A program made the translations under genes and the position numbers. Of a DNA stretch of 64,000 nucleotides, positions 11,042-23,122 are shown piece after piece. The notes under the pieces were generated by a model that searched no databases, was not told the origin of the DNA, and worked only from the letters and a program-made list of their open reading frames with translations. Position 1 is the stretch's first letter. The number at the start of each line of letters is the position of its first letter. Source of the stretch: Megalobrama amblycephala (lineage: Eukaryota; Chordata; Actinopteri; Cypriniformes; Xenocyprididae); the NCBI RefSeq assembly GCF_018812025.1, contig NC_063061.1, positions 7,057,796 through 7,121,795 of the forward strand, given 5' to 3'.

Positions 11042-12422
11042 CAAAGATGGGCACAAATACATCAAAAAGTATTTAGTTACAAATTACAAATACTTGCTCA
11101 TCAAATGTATTTAAATAAAATACAAAATACTGCTATAAAAAATGTATTTAATTAAAATACAAGTAATTTGTCATTTAAAAATACAAAAATACAAACAAAA
11201 TTTACACGCAATCATTTGAAGTGTGAGAGTAACATTGGCGTTAGATACACATAAGAGAGAGTTGCTCTCAGTTGCTGTGTAGCCAACGCATTCAAAAAGC
11301 ACTAACAACTATTGAACTGTAGCATTCAAGTAAGAAATTACACTGCACAGTCCTCACTGTAACAATTAAATATATATTGATGATCCTTATAAAGATATTA
11401 AAGTTATTCATTCAGGAACAGTGAGTGATTTTGTCTTTTTCTTTTTGCTTGATTAACATTAATGACAAACAGCAACAGGTTAATTAGGCTGCTGTCACTT
11501 TAAGAATGAACAAGTCAATTCACAAGTTATAGCCATTTGCGTTAACACTTCTCATTTACTTTGAATGGGTGACGTCATGCGTTGCCGAACTGAATTGTGG
11601 GTCGCTTCACTCGCATTGCTTGTGGCAGAAGTTAAAAACGTCTCAACTTTTCAAGCACCAGTGCAAGCGTCAGCCAATCAGATCGCCTTCTGCAAATATC
11701 CTAGCGCAGACGCTAGCCAATTGGCTGTTGTCACTATGACAGTCGCGTCAGCACAAAGCTCCATCAAGCATTGACACCAACTCCCCGTGTGAATGCACAG
11801 TTACAGTTCCTCCAGAACCAAAACAATGAGCTTATGCTGCATTCATGCCATAAGTACTGTAATTAAAAGATGGCAACCCATGACGTTATACTCGGAGCGT
11901 TTTGTGACTCGAATTTATGCGTTTCAATGGCAACACTACCAACGACACAATGAATCTGCAGCAGTGATACAGGTCAGAGCTCTTTAAGTTGTGTTCAATA
12001 TTAAATGTTCATTATTAATGTACTGTTATGTGCTTTGAGACATGAGGCAATTTAACGCCATCTCTCGTGATGCTTTTGCTCCCAGCTGTGCGTGTTCATG
12101 TGTTTTGGAGGAGGTGTGGCTTTGGAGACGTTCTGAAGGGAGGGTGGGATCTTATGCTTTCAAAGCCAGCTCGCATTTGTTAGCCTCTCCAAAAATGACC
12201 TACCCTACCTTTAAGCCTGGTGATGAAAGTTATTGTGTGTGAGAATAAAATAACATATTTAAATGTATTTTTAGTATTTTAAATACAAAATACTTTCTCT
12301 CAAAGTATTTAATTACAAATTACATTAGATTTTTTCTTTAAGGAAAATACAAATTATAAAATACACAAAAACAATTAAATACGTATTTTAAATACGTTTA
12401 TTTAAAATACTGCCCATCTCTG
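11042..12422. mobile_element. Non-autonomous hAT-type element with long AT-rich inverted ends
   Basis: The left end begins CAAAGATGGGC and the right end finishes GCCCATCTCTG. Both ends are rich in short ATTTAAATAC-type motifs in opposite orientation. Flanking 8-mers are TCAATAAT (11034-11041) and CCAATAAT (12423-12430), seven of eight matching, which fits a hAT TSD. The 1381-bp interior has no transposase frame. Confidence 0.75.
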
Positions 12423-12593
12423 CCAATAATCTGAGATTTCTTCATCAAATTAATGCATTTAAAGCTGAAATTTGGAGATTGCTTCATCCAAAATCAGGTT
12501 AATTTCTTATTGTACGAATTAAACATGCATTATTATAGCGCTGAAAAACTTTCTACTGGTTGTAGGAAGGCACATTCAAACTATAGTGTTAGT

Positions 12594-13477
12594 TGAATTG
12601 AATGTTCATTTCTCTACCATAAGCCGTCTCCAAAGGCGTTTCAGAGAATTTTGCAGTACATCCAATCAGCCTCACAACCGCAGGCCACATGTAACCACAC
12701 CAGCCCAGGACTCCACATCCATCGTCTGAGACCAGCCACCCGGACAGCTGCTGCAACAATCGGTTTGCATAACCAAAGAATTTCTGCACAAACTGTCAGA
12801 AACTATCTCCGTGAAGCTCATCTGCATGCTTGTCGTCCTCATCAGGGTTTCGACCTGACTGCAGTTCGTTGTCGTAACCGACTTGAGTGGGTAAATGCTC
12901 ACATTCGATGGCCTCTGGCACTTTGGAGAGGTGTTCTCTTCACGGATGAATCGCGGTTTTCACTGTATAGGGCAGATGGCAGACAGCGTGTATGGCGTCG
13001 TGTGGGTGAGCGGTTTGCTGATGTCAATGTTGTGGATCGAGTGGCACATGCAGTGGGGTTATGGTATGGGCAGGTGTATGTTATGGACAACGAACACAGG
13101 AGCATTTTATTGATGCCATTTTGAATGCACAGGCATACTGTGACGAGATCCTGAGGCCCATTATTGTGCCATTCATCCATGACCATCACTTCATGTTGCA
13201 TCCTGATAATGCATGGCCCCATGTTGCAAGGATCTGTACACAATTCCTGGAAGCTGAAAACATCCCAGTTCTTGCATGGCCAGCATACTCACTGGACATG
13301 TCACCCATTGAGCATGTTTGGGATGCTCTGTATCGGTGTATACGACAGCGTGTTCCAGTTCCTGCCAATATCCAGCAACTTCGCACAGCCATTGAAGAGG
13401 AGTGGACCAACATTCCACAGGCCACAATCAACAACCTGATCAACTCTATGCAAAAGGAGATGTGTTGCACTACGTGA
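12594..13477 (+). pseudogene. Tc1-like transposase pseudogene (DDE)
   Basis: The transposase would cut and rejoin DNA at TA sites. The amino-terminal helix-turn-helix is missing. The catalytic core is recognisable: FTDESRF (first Asp, about 12938), HPDNAWPH (second Asp, about 13199) and SPIEHVWD (Glu, about 13305), with spacing near the DD34E of Tc1. The frame is broken near 12715 and again near 13060, where two overlapping frames carry the two halves of the catalytic domain. It is therefore inactive although the triad is kept. Confidence 0.85.
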
Positions 13478-13820
13478 GGCAAATGGTGGACACATCAGAT
13501 ACTGACTGGTTTTCGGACCCCCCCATTACAGTAAAACTGCACATTTTAGAGTGGCTTTTTATTGTGGCCAGCCTAAGGCACACCTGTTCAATAATCATGC
13601 TGTCTAATCAGCATCTTGATATGCCACAACTGTGAGGTGGATGGATTATCTCGGCAAAGGAGAAGTGCTCACTAACACAGATTTAGACAGATTTGTGAAC
13701 AATATTTGAGAGAAATAGGTCTTTTGTGTACATAGAAAAAGTCTTAGATCTTTGAGTTCAGCTCATGAAAAATGGGGGCAAAAACAAAAGTGTTGCACTT
13801 ATAATTTTGTTCAGTGTATA
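12594..13820 (+). mobile_element. Tc1-like transposon lacking its left end
   Basis: Sequence from 12594 joins the middle of a Tc1-like transposase abruptly, without inverted repeat or leader. The right side is complete: after the transposase come about 340 bp of terminal sequence ending AATTTTGTTCAGTGTATA, as in common fish Tc1-like families. So one terminal inverted repeat and the start of the gene have been lost, and the copy could not be mobilised even in trans. Confidence 0.8.
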
Positions 13821-14639
13821 TGCGCAAATAAATGCTACTCTGCCACTACCTGCTGATTATAGTGGTAATTAATTGTCTTTTTTTATTTTTAAATAAGTGT
13901 TTTCTATCAAATGTTGGATTTGTTACATTTTGAAACGTTTGGTTTTACAAATGGGGACAATCTCAGAAGGATGAACAATTAATGTTTGTGGTCATCACAT
14001 TAAAAATAAAAATATTAAAAATATTTGAAGTGCTGGAAAAAAATATGTGTGCATGTCTAATTACAGACAAGGCATTTCTTAAATGTTCTCAATAGCTTCG
14101 TCTTTAATGCAATCAATAAAACTGGTTTATTGTCAAATTAGGTAAACGTGATAACTGCATTAAAATATGAATACAACATTAAAAAGTCAACCACTGAGGG
14201 TTTTGTGTCGATGTACAGCGAGTACAGAATGATCAGCTAATAGCTCACCAGAAATGCCAATGGTATCCCACGGGCAAAAAAAAAAAGCCTAAATAATAAT
14301 AAAATAATTTAAGTGAATTTTTCTTATTTCGCATATTATCTGCTGATGGAGTAAGATATAGCATACTTTCTTAGCGATAGATGGTATTCACAGTAAGTGC
14401 AAATAGCTGTAGACGCTATTTACACTTAGTGAAAATAGTGATATATTCTATTTAGCCTATCATGTAAAAGTAGCAGTTCTGTGCAAGAAGTAGGCTAAAT
14501 GGTAATTATATACTATTTATACTTACACTGGCATACTGTTTGCACCTCAGTGTTGTTGTATATTAACAGAATGCAATAATAACAGTGTAAATGATTTATT
14601 AAAATCTGATTTAATAAAATATGTCTATTTTTATCATTA
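13821..14639. other. AT-rich interval without a gene
   Basis: No supported coding region. A poly-A run lies at about 14277-14286, and moderately repetitive sequence at 14330-14560 resembles parts of 60190-60260. Confidence 0.4.
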
Positions 14640-14850
14640 TTAAACACTTGTTAGGCACTTCTACTTTTAGAACATTTTCTTCATTTTTAATGAAAACACA
14701 TGTCTTTCTAATGTGATATGTGATGGGAAAAGGGAGAAGAGCAAGCTCGTCAAAAGGTGGACTTGAACCCAGATAGTCACATCACAAGCTAGTTCTACAC
14801 GCTTTATTACGCGCTGTTGCCTACACCACTGATGTTAGTGAATCACGCAC
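14640..14850 (-). repeat. Dispersed repeat with tRNA-like promoter boxes
   Basis: The minus strand from about 14835 to 14755 carries an A-box-like GTGGTGTAGGCAACAG and a B-box-like GGGTTCAAGTCC at tRNA-like spacing, suggesting a tRNA-derived SINE head. The plus-strand stretch 14640-14775 is repeated, diverged, at about 60690-60815 (shared TTTTAGAACATT and TGATATGTGATGGGAAAA), so this is an interspersed family rather than a tRNA gene. Confidence 0.5.
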
Positions 14851-15358
14851 GTTGTTTTTGATCATTTTTATTACCATACTCTGAAACGGGCCCCAGGTGA
14901 ATAGATAACCGCTCTACCGACCTTGTACTCTTTTCCTTTTATTTTACTTTTTTATTTGTGACCTAAGCTGAATGTTTATTTGTATCCCTTCTCTCACTCA
15001 ATCCCCATGTAGGCTATGTGGACGAGTTTGACGATGTTTAAAAACAAACCTGTCCAAACCTAACATCTGCTTTAAATTAGAAAATTAGCATATTAATTTT
15101 AATAGTCAAATAACAAACAGACAAATATTTACAGGGTTTTTGTTCTTTAATAGACTATTCTCCAAAAACATCAGTGCTTTCACAAAAAGTGAAATAACAG
15201 TGTCATCTCAGGGAATGGAAAAGAGTTTTCAGAAGTAACCATGTAAAATGTTGTTCTATCTATTTTATTTCAGGTAATGATTATTTTGTTCGTTTTTGTT
15301 TTTTGTCTATATAGTTTATATAGTTTATTTTTTAAATTTATATATAGAAATATGACAT

Positions 15359-16286
15359 ATACACTACCAGTCAAAAGTTTGGAAACATTATTATTTTTAA
15401 TGTTTTTGTACGAAGCCTCTTATGCTCATTAAGGCTGCATTTATTTCATAATATATACAGAAAAAACAATAATATTGTGAAATATTATTACAATTTAAAA
15501 TTGTTGTTTTTTTTTTATATACTTTAAAATATAATTTATTTCTGTGATGCAAAGCTGAATTGTCAGCATCATTACTCCAGTCTTCAGTGTCACATGATCC
15601 TCCAGAAATCATTGTAATATGCTGAATTATTATCAATGTTGGAAACAGTTGTGCTGCTTAATATTATTTTATAACCTGTGATACTTTTTCAGGATTCTTT
15701 GATGAATAAAAAGTAAAAAAAAACATCAGCATTTATATAAAATAGAAATCTTTTGTAACAATATACACTACCGTTCAAAAGTTTGGGGTCAGTAATTTTC
15801 TTTCTTTTCTTTTTTTTTGAAAGAAATTAATACGGATGTGTTAAATTGATAAAAAGTGATAGTAAAGATTTATATTGTTAGAAAAGATTTATATTTTGAA
15901 TAAATGCTGTTCTTTTTAACCATTTATTCATCAATGAATCCTGAAAAAAGTATCACAGGTTCCAAAAAAATATTAAGCAACACAACTGTTTTCAACATTG
16001 ATAATAACTGAGTATCAAATCAGCATATTAGAATGTTTGCTGAAGTATCGTGTGACTAAAGACTGGAGTAATGATGCTGAAAATTCAGCTTTGCATCACA
16101 AAAATAACATATATTTTGAAGTATATTAAAATAGAGAACCATAATTTTAAATTCTAATAATATTTCACAATATTATTGTTTTTTCTCTATTTATTATGAA
16201 ATAAATGCAGCCTTAATGAGCATAAGAGACTTCATTCAAAAACATTAAAAATAATAATGTTTCCAAACTTTTGACCGGTAGTGTAT
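15359..16286. mobile_element. Large foldback element
   Basis: The two halves are inverted copies: the left end ACACTACCAGTCAAAAGTTT pairs with the right end AAACTTTTGACCGGTAGTGT, and similarity continues inward for several hundred bases (for example the GCATTTATTTCATA stretch near 15437 and its complement near 16195). A second internal boundary, ACACTACCGTTCAAAAG, lies near 15766. No coding frame is present. A related foldback lies at 62863-63800. The TATA-rich flanks suggest TA target sites. Confidence 0.8.
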
Positions 16287-16301
16287 ATAGGACATATATA
16301 T

Positions 16302-17574
16302 ACAGTATCTCACAGAAGTGAGTACATCCCTCACATTTTTGTAAATATTTTATTATATCTTTTCATGTGACAACACTGAAGAAATGGCACTTTGCTACAA
16401 TGTAAAGTAGTGAGTGTACAGCTTTTATAACAGTGTAAATTTGCTGCCCCCTCAAAATAACTCAACACACAGCCATTAATGTCTAAACTGCTGGCCACAA
16501 AAGTGAGTACACCCCTAAGTGAAAATGTCCAAATTGGGCCCAATTAGCCATTTTCTCTCCCCGGTGCCATGCGACTCGTTAGTGTTACAAGGTCTCAGGT
16601 GTGAATGGGGAGCAGGTGTGTTAAATTTGGTGCTATCGCTCTCACTCTCTCATACAGGTCACTGGAAGTCCCAGTGGCTGTCGTCCCAGAAGGAAGCTTC
16701 TTCTAAAAATGATGCACAAGAAAGCCCGCAAACAGTTTGCTGAAGACAAGCAGACTAAGTACATGGATTATTGGAACCATGTCCTGTGGTCTGATGAGAC
16801 CTAGATAAACTTATTTGGTTCAGATGGTGTCAAGCGTGTGTGGCGGCAACCAGGTGAGGAGTACAAAGACCAATGTGTCTTGCCTACAGTCAAGCATGGT
16901 GGTGGGAGTGTCATGGTCTGGGGCTGCATGAGTGCTGCCGGCACTGGGGAGCTACAGTTCATTGAGGGAACCATGAATGCCAACATGTACTGTGACATAC
17001 TGAAGCAGATCATAATCCCCTCCCTTCAGAGACTGGGCCGCAGGGCAATATTCCAACATGATAATGACCCCAAACACACCTCCAAGACCACCACTGCCTT
17101 GCTAAAGAAGCTGAGGGTAAAGGTGATGGACTGGCCAAGCATGTCTCCAGACCTAAACCCTATTGACCATCTGTGGAGGAACGTAAGGTCTCTAACATCC
17201 ACCAGCTCCGTGATGTCGTCATGGAGGAGTGGAAGAGGACTCCAGTGGCAACCTGTGAAGCTCTGGTGAACTCCATGCCCAAGAGGGTTAAGGCAGTGCT
17301 GGAAAATAATGTTGGCCACACAAAATATTGACACGTTGGGCCCAATTTGGACATTTTCACTTAGGTGTGTACTCACTTTTGTGGCCAGCGGTTTAGACAT
17401 TAATGGCTGTGTGTTGAGTTATTTTGAGGGGACAGCAAATTTACACTGTTATACAAGCTGTGCACTCACTACTTTACATTGTAGCAAAGTGCCATTTCTT
17501 CATTGTCACATGAAAAGCTATAATAAAATATTTACAAAAATGTGAGGGGTGTACTGACTTCTGTGAGATACTGT
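16302..17574 (+). mobile_element. Tc1-like transposon with both inverted repeats but an internal deletion
   Basis: Both ends are present: ACAGTATCTCACAGAAGTGA on the left and CTTCTGTGAGATACTGT on the right, with about 200-bp inverted repeats that share stretches such as AACTCAACACACAGCC. The element sits at TA-rich sequence 15 bp from the foldback element. Sequence near 16665-16680 jumps from the 5' leader into the middle of the transposase, so the DNA-binding domain is deleted. Confidence 0.85.
16670..17320 (+). pseudogene. Tc1-like transposase pseudogene with altered catalytic triad
   Basis: The remaining part begins near the linker and contains WSDET (first Asp, about 16787), GGGSVMVWGC, QHDNDPKHTS (second Asp, about 17058) and SPDLNPIDHLW (about 17150). 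In Tc1-like enzymes the last motif normally reads NPIEHLW, so the third catalytic Glu appears as Asp here. A TAG at 16801-16803 interrupts the frame after SDET, and a short deletion near 17175 shifts the carboxy end. The enzyme is not functional; the intact inverted repeats might still be recognised by a related transposase. Confidence 0.8.
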
Positions 17575-19624
17575 TTGTTTGTTTGTATATATATTTATAT
17601 ATAAACTATATAGGCATTAAAAAGACAAACTAATAAATATATATATATATATTAAAATAAAAACTAATGTAAATATTACTACAAACTGTTTTCTAATCAC
17701 ATCTGTTTGATTAAGCAGATATATTTACTTTGAGTGTAAACTTAGATAAATTATGCATATATGATGTTTGTGACAAAACAGGAATAAAAATAAATAAATA
17801 AAACATCAATCTCATTGGAAGCTCTGTTAATCCATGTGAGACAAATCTTTGATGAAAAGCTTGACAGATTTGTTATGGAAGACTCCAAAGACTTCAGGCT
17901 GTTTTTAAAGTCAATGGTCTAAACACAACTAAAGCCAAATTAAAACCACTATAGAGATAGTTCATTGATTAATTAATGCTTTAAACAAGCGTGTCAAAAC
18001 ACAAAGCACACATGAATAAAAGTGAGCTCACAGAGCTGTATTATAATTTTTCCTAATTAAATTCAAGCTTAAATATGAATGAATACTTTCAAAGCAAAAT
18101 AATAATAATATAAATAAAAAATAAAACTAGATTCATGCATCAGTTTACTATTTACGCAATTGACTTTTGTGTGCAACAGATCTGATAATATGTTGTATAT
18201 TCATACTAAAATAATATTTGAGTATATTATATCGATTTGGTTTAGAAATTGCCATGATGCCTAAGATGAAGGACATTTGACACAAGACATACACAAATGT
18301 ACAATTTTATCATATAATTATTGATTAAAATGCCAGTAGTGCTTGTTTATCAGATGTGTTAAAATTTAAATGCAAAATTAGTGTAACCAGCACAAACAAG
18401 ATAATCAAAGCCACAGTGGAAAAATTATACATAAATCATAAAATTAAGAAGAAAAAAAAATCATGCAGTTTGGCATGAAGAACAACAATGGTGCATTATG
18501 CATTGGTTTTGGATATAACATATATATTTAGCATATAAACCAAAGCCTGTGGCTCCTGTGGCACATTCTTACTAGCTAGACAGTAACATGACTGCTGGCA
18601 ACAGGCCAGATACGATACGAACACATATACACATATTCCCTAACATATTTCTTCACGCGTACAGTTCTCTCTTGGTCAAAAATAAACACAAAGATAAACC
18701 ACACATACATTTTCTTCAGTTCTTGCTACCTCTGATATAGTGTTGTTATATTAGAGACATGTTGCTCCATACATAATGTTCAACCATAACTTACAATTCA
18801 TTGAGGCTACCAAATAGTCCAGCCCACCTCTCAACACTTGTAATGAGTTGTCGCTATTCTCTTATCGGTCTTTCAACAGCAATCAAGCCTTAAACTGATC
18901 TGCAGTCTGTGCCAGCTATTATCAAAGCCGTCTACTGAGCTGGGTGCTCCATCAGTGCAAAAGACAGCCTGACAAGGCATCGTGGGATGGATTGTTGCGA
19001 CTGAATTAAGAGGCCCAGGAGACATGAGCAGAGCCTCAAGCGAAGTAAGTAGTTTGCAATTCCTCCATTTTCAATAAGAAGCAAGGTCAGACTCCACTTC
19101 CCCACTGCATCCTTCCAATACTGTGCTTGTTTATATATTCAATCTATTTGGTCTACTGTTTGTATGAAAGCGCCTGGTCAGGCTAAAGTTTTAACCCTTT
19201 TTGAAATTAGCATTTTATAATAATACAGTGTTTTCAGCACAATTATATTAAGGCTCCATTAGTTTTAGTGTTTCGCCCAACAACCCACTGACCCACTTGT
19301 AATGTCGCTTTTGCATTCATATTGGATTGATGCAGCGATATTCCCATCAGAAAGCTAAAGGTGCGATCATGAAATTTTGCGGGCAAAACAAGGTTTATTG
19401 TCTACTCTCATTAGTGTAGTGATGTATGAGAAACAGCTCACACAGGAAATCTGATCACAAGTGGATGAAACTAAATACAGGTGTAAATGGGATCTAAAAC
19501 ATTTTGAGTTTGTCCACTTTCAACCACTTACAGAGGTAGTCGAAAAAGCATTTGACCGGATTGATTTCGTAATGTAAACACTCATGTTGCTGAATGTGTT
19601 TGACAGCCACAAAAGACCGGCTAC
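17575..19624. other. Intergenic AT-rich sequence
   Basis: I see no repeat boundary or coding region with good support. A TA/TATA-rich stretch flanks the Tc1-like element (17585-17650). The least AT-rich part, 18840-19060, contains an ATG-started stretch of seven codons ending at a good donor (GAAGTAAGTAG, about 19044); it could be a first exon but there is no independent support. Confidence 0.35.
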
Positions 19625-20675
19625 CAGGGCCTAAAATTAACACTCGCCAAGCGCCACGTGAGTAAAAATCAGTGTTGGCGAGTATATGAAACAGTGTCAC
19701 TCGCCATTTGGCCCATAATATTTTTCTGAAATCTAACAATGCATTAACGCAAACAAATGGGAACATTGCTCAGGACATTTGACAGGCCAGCACTGTATCA
19801 TCACGAATGTTTAAGCCTTGACAATTTAAATATTCAAGCACAAGAAACAAAAAAACAAAAACAAACAAAGAGTATCCTAGTAAACAGTCGTTTATGTCTT
19901 AAGTGAACATACACAGTTGAGAAAGTAAACGCATGTGTACAGTATCAGTATATTAGATTCGTTCTTAAAGTGAGAGCAGCCTAGCATTCCTGCTGCTGTC
20001 TGTTTTTAATGTTAATCAAACAAAGGACAAAGAAAAAAATCACTCACTGCTCTTGACTGAATAACTTTTCTATCTTTAATAAGGATTAATTAATAAGGAC
20101 ATTTAATTTATACAGTGAAGCCTATGCAGTGTCATTTTACATTTCGTCCCCTTGGAATTATAAGGTTCTATCTGACATTTTTGTCAAATGAGTTATTCAC
20201 ATATTCTTATTCTGTGACAACTTATTTAAATTGTGATTTTTTTTTTTTTTAAATGTGTACAATTTGGGACTTTTTATTTAGAAAACAAAAAGGTTCTATC
20301 TACAAAGTTGAATTGAATGCAAAAACTTTGAAGCTCAATACCTCAAAACTGCTCAGAATGCAGACAGAACCTTATAATTCCAAATGGACAATTTCCTTAC
20401 TCTATACCTACCTGAAAAACACTTGTACCTTTGTAATACTGCATTTATTTGTGTTTTTGCTTTTAATTGTATTATTTGATCTTATTTTATTACTGTTTTC
20501 TTGTCTTTAATAATGTTTTAAATTTATATTAGGCTAGTAGTTTTAGCTGTGGTATCAGAATTGGAATAAAGAATTGTAAATTTTCACTGTTATCTAAAAT
20601 TTTGGTATCATTACTGCCTGTTTTTGCAAAAACAGTTTCATGGCAGGCATGCCAAAAAGTTATTTTTAGGCCCTG
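19625..20675. mobile_element. Non-autonomous hAT-like element
   Basis: The left end CAGGGCCTAAAATTAACACT and the right end AAAAGTTATTTTTAGGCCCTG are inverted. The flanking 8-mers CCGGCTAC and CCCCCTAC match at six of eight positions, suggesting an aged hAT TSD. The 1051-bp interior holds only short frames and a poly-T run near 20239, so no transposase is encoded. Confidence 0.65.
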
Positions 20676-22576
20676 CCCCCTACTGTCTGCCTACTGACCT
20701 AATGTGTAAACATTATAGGAAGCGTGATAGCCAGATTGGATTTAAACTTTGTCGGCTGGAGACCAACGTTTGGTTTGAAGATGAAAAATGTACCAAACAC
20801 AAAGTTCCTGATTTATATCTAACACGTGCTCAGTGTTCGGCGTGGTCTTGCAGCTATCAGAGCAGAAACGAAAGCTGCTGCTCTCTGTATGTTTTTTTTT
20901 TTGTCATCTCCTTTCACGTTCATATGTAAATTGTGCAAGCTTATTTTGTGCATTAGATTGAAAGATTTGAAAAAGCACATACATTTCCCACACATAGACC
21001 CTCCCCTCAAAGAAATCAGGACAGAAGTGGTTGAAACTGGACAAAAGAGACGAATTAAAACACCAGGTGTAAACAGGAATGTGTCTTCCCCATGATCCGA
21101 CTGACCAAAACGCATCTTAATACCAGGTGTAAACAAAGCCACAGAAGTCACTTTAAAACCAAGCAGCTTTCTGATGGTCAACACTGTGAATTTGAGTAAA
21201 CATCTTAAACCTGAAATCTGAGTAGGGGAAATCTGTCGCTGTGCGAAATTCATAATTGCATGGATTCCTATTGAAATAACTGGTAATTGGCCGCAAAAAT
21301 TCACCAAACAACAGTAAATGTGACCGCACCTTAAGCCGAATATCACAGTCGCTCAAAGGTTGGCAGTGTGAGAGATTATTTACAAATTTACTGCAACAGT
21401 AGCAGTTCATTGGCTTAACCTGAGCTGGAAAACATGATTCAGCTGCATGTTTGGTTGAATAGGTAGAACACAAGCCATATATACAGAGATATAGTGATGA
21501 GGAGGGAAACATGGCGAGAACAAGCAGCATTATAGTACAGTATAGCACCTGGTGATGTCAAAAGCCACAGAAAGCTTTGTAAAAATTAACAGTTTTTTGC
21601 TGTTATAAAAAAGGGTAATAAAGCACATTTTAAACAGTCAACATAAGATATTGAGGGCCTGGAATGTTGTATTATCCAATGGATGGGCCCCAAACACAGA
21701 TTTTTTGTTTGAGTTTTTGTGCATTTGTGTCTTGGGAGAGAGTGATTGTGTAAGCACAGCGTTTGAGGTAAAATCTCTCAATAACCATAAAATCGCAAGC
21801 AGCCGAGCAGACGATTTGATTGACTACTCTTCTTATTTCTAAGGCCTAGTTCCACACTCATTCTATGTACATTTTTGTGTATGTTTATGTGTCTGTAAAC
21901 AATCAAATTGTGTGCGTACATGAGAGTGCATTTTCCACAAGACGGCGTGATCGTCACATATGTATGATTTGGATGTTGTATTTTGCATTTGTTTTGTTCC
22001 CATGTTACAATTTACACGTGAGATTGTATTACTAATTCTGACATTGGTATGGATCAGAGATACTGCTGGTATAAGATTTCACAGGGCTTAGTATACTTAA
22101 TAGTGTCAAGGAATCTATGAAATCACAACTTTATAAACACAAGAAGACGCACACTCTAGAAATATTTGGTGTGTCTAAACATTCGTACGATACACCAATT
22201 AGATTTGGCACATCATCTTGTTTTGCCTCATAAACAATCTTTTCATTTCCCTGTAGGCTCTGAAGCTTGATGGCCAATGCCATTACGATGCAGTGCACAA
22301 ATTCATGCGTTGTGGTGTGAGAGGTTGAAGGACATGTAAAGGTTCACGGAAAAGATGAGAAGATTGTATGAGTGTGAAGGCAGGACCCGTTGAGATTTGA
22401 AAAACAACCACGTTTACCAGTGCAGTCCATGAACCGATCAACGACACAAGGCGACTGTCAAATACATAGCCTGCACACTCTGTTCAGAGTGAGAGCCACA
22501 TTAGAATAAGTGCTTGGGAACCAGTGCATCTGTAACTTTTGGTTACTGCTCTATGTGTCCATATTTATGAAACCTC
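20676..22576. other. Repeat-derived sequence and presumed prrg3 3' flank
   Basis: The stretch 20810-21150 contains the motif ACCAGGTGTAAACA twice (about 21061 and 21122) and looks like part of an old dispersed element. Sequence below 22577 should include the 3' untranslated region of prrg3, which reads leftward. I could not find a convincing AATAAA on the minus strand close to the stop, so the transcript end is not called. Confidence 0.4.
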
Positions 22577-23122
22577 TCACTTTTCTAGCACAATCTCCTC
22601 ATATTTAGGAGGAGGGTCGCTGTAGGGGGCTGTCGTCTCATCGCTGCTGCTCTCTAAGTGGCCGGTAACTTCCTCGTAGGATGGCGGCGGGGTTGCGCCG
22701 GACAGATGGGAAGTCACGGACAAAGAAGGATCTTGTACGTACAGGGAGCGATTGTTCTGCGAATGGCTGGCGTGATGATGGCCATCTTGGGTGGTGACTG
22801 AAACCCCGCCTCTCTCAGCACCGCTGACCACCACGCTGGGCCTGTCATTAGTGTGAGAGTTCTCTGAATGTGAGGGAGGTTCACGGTGCACCAGGATGCG
22901 TGGAAGGCTACGGGCATTCCGGTTAGCCAGATAGCGGTTCTGGGTGTAGGCCGGACGCCGACGCGTGGCCTTCTGCAGTTGACAGCGCCAGATAAGGAAG
23001 AGCGCGATGATGATGAGAAGGGCCATGCCCAGAAGGGGCACCACCATGTACACAGTGTCCGGGCGCTCCGAATCAGCATTGCTGTTCACTGTGTAGATGC
23101 TGCGGTTTTTCCAAAACTCCAT
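22577..23122 (-). CDS. prrg3: prrg3, last coding exon: transmembrane and cytoplasmic PPxY tail
   Basis: This exon supplies 181 residues of proline-rich Gla protein 3, a single-pass membrane protein with a gamma-carboxyglutamate ectodomain. It starts MEFWKN directly after the acceptor TTCATTCATAG, in phase 0 with the Gla exon. A hydrophobic segment (exon residues 24-45, ending LIWRC) is the membrane span. The cytoplasmic tail shares QLQKATRR and QNRYLA with mammalian PRRG3 and ends with two PPxY motifs, PPSY (146-149) and PPKY (171-174), which bind WW domains. The predicted total of about 246 residues is close to the roughly 230 of mammals. The strong match through membrane span and tail separates it from PRRG1, 2 and 4. 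Confidence 0.93.
   Translation of the reverse strand: MEFWKNRSIYTVNSNADSERPDTVYMVVPLLGMALLIIIALFLIWRCQLQKATRRRPAYTQNRYLANRNARSLPRILVHREPPSHSENSHTNDRPSVVVSGAERGGVSVTTQDGHHHASHSQNNRSLYVQDPSLSVTSHLSGATPPPSYEEVTGHLESSSDETTAPYSDPPPKYEEIVLEK

Noticed and set aside
12895..13495. Several long antisense frames over the Tc1-like transposase
   Set aside because: They are shadows of the transposase; the DDE motifs are only on the plus strand.
14750..14840. tRNA gene on the minus strand
   Set aside because: Box-like motifs only, no acceptor stem pairing seen, and part of the region is a dispersed repeat.
22714..23079. 121-codon minus frame overlapping the prrg3 last exon
   Set aside because: Out-of-frame shadow of the conserved coding frame.
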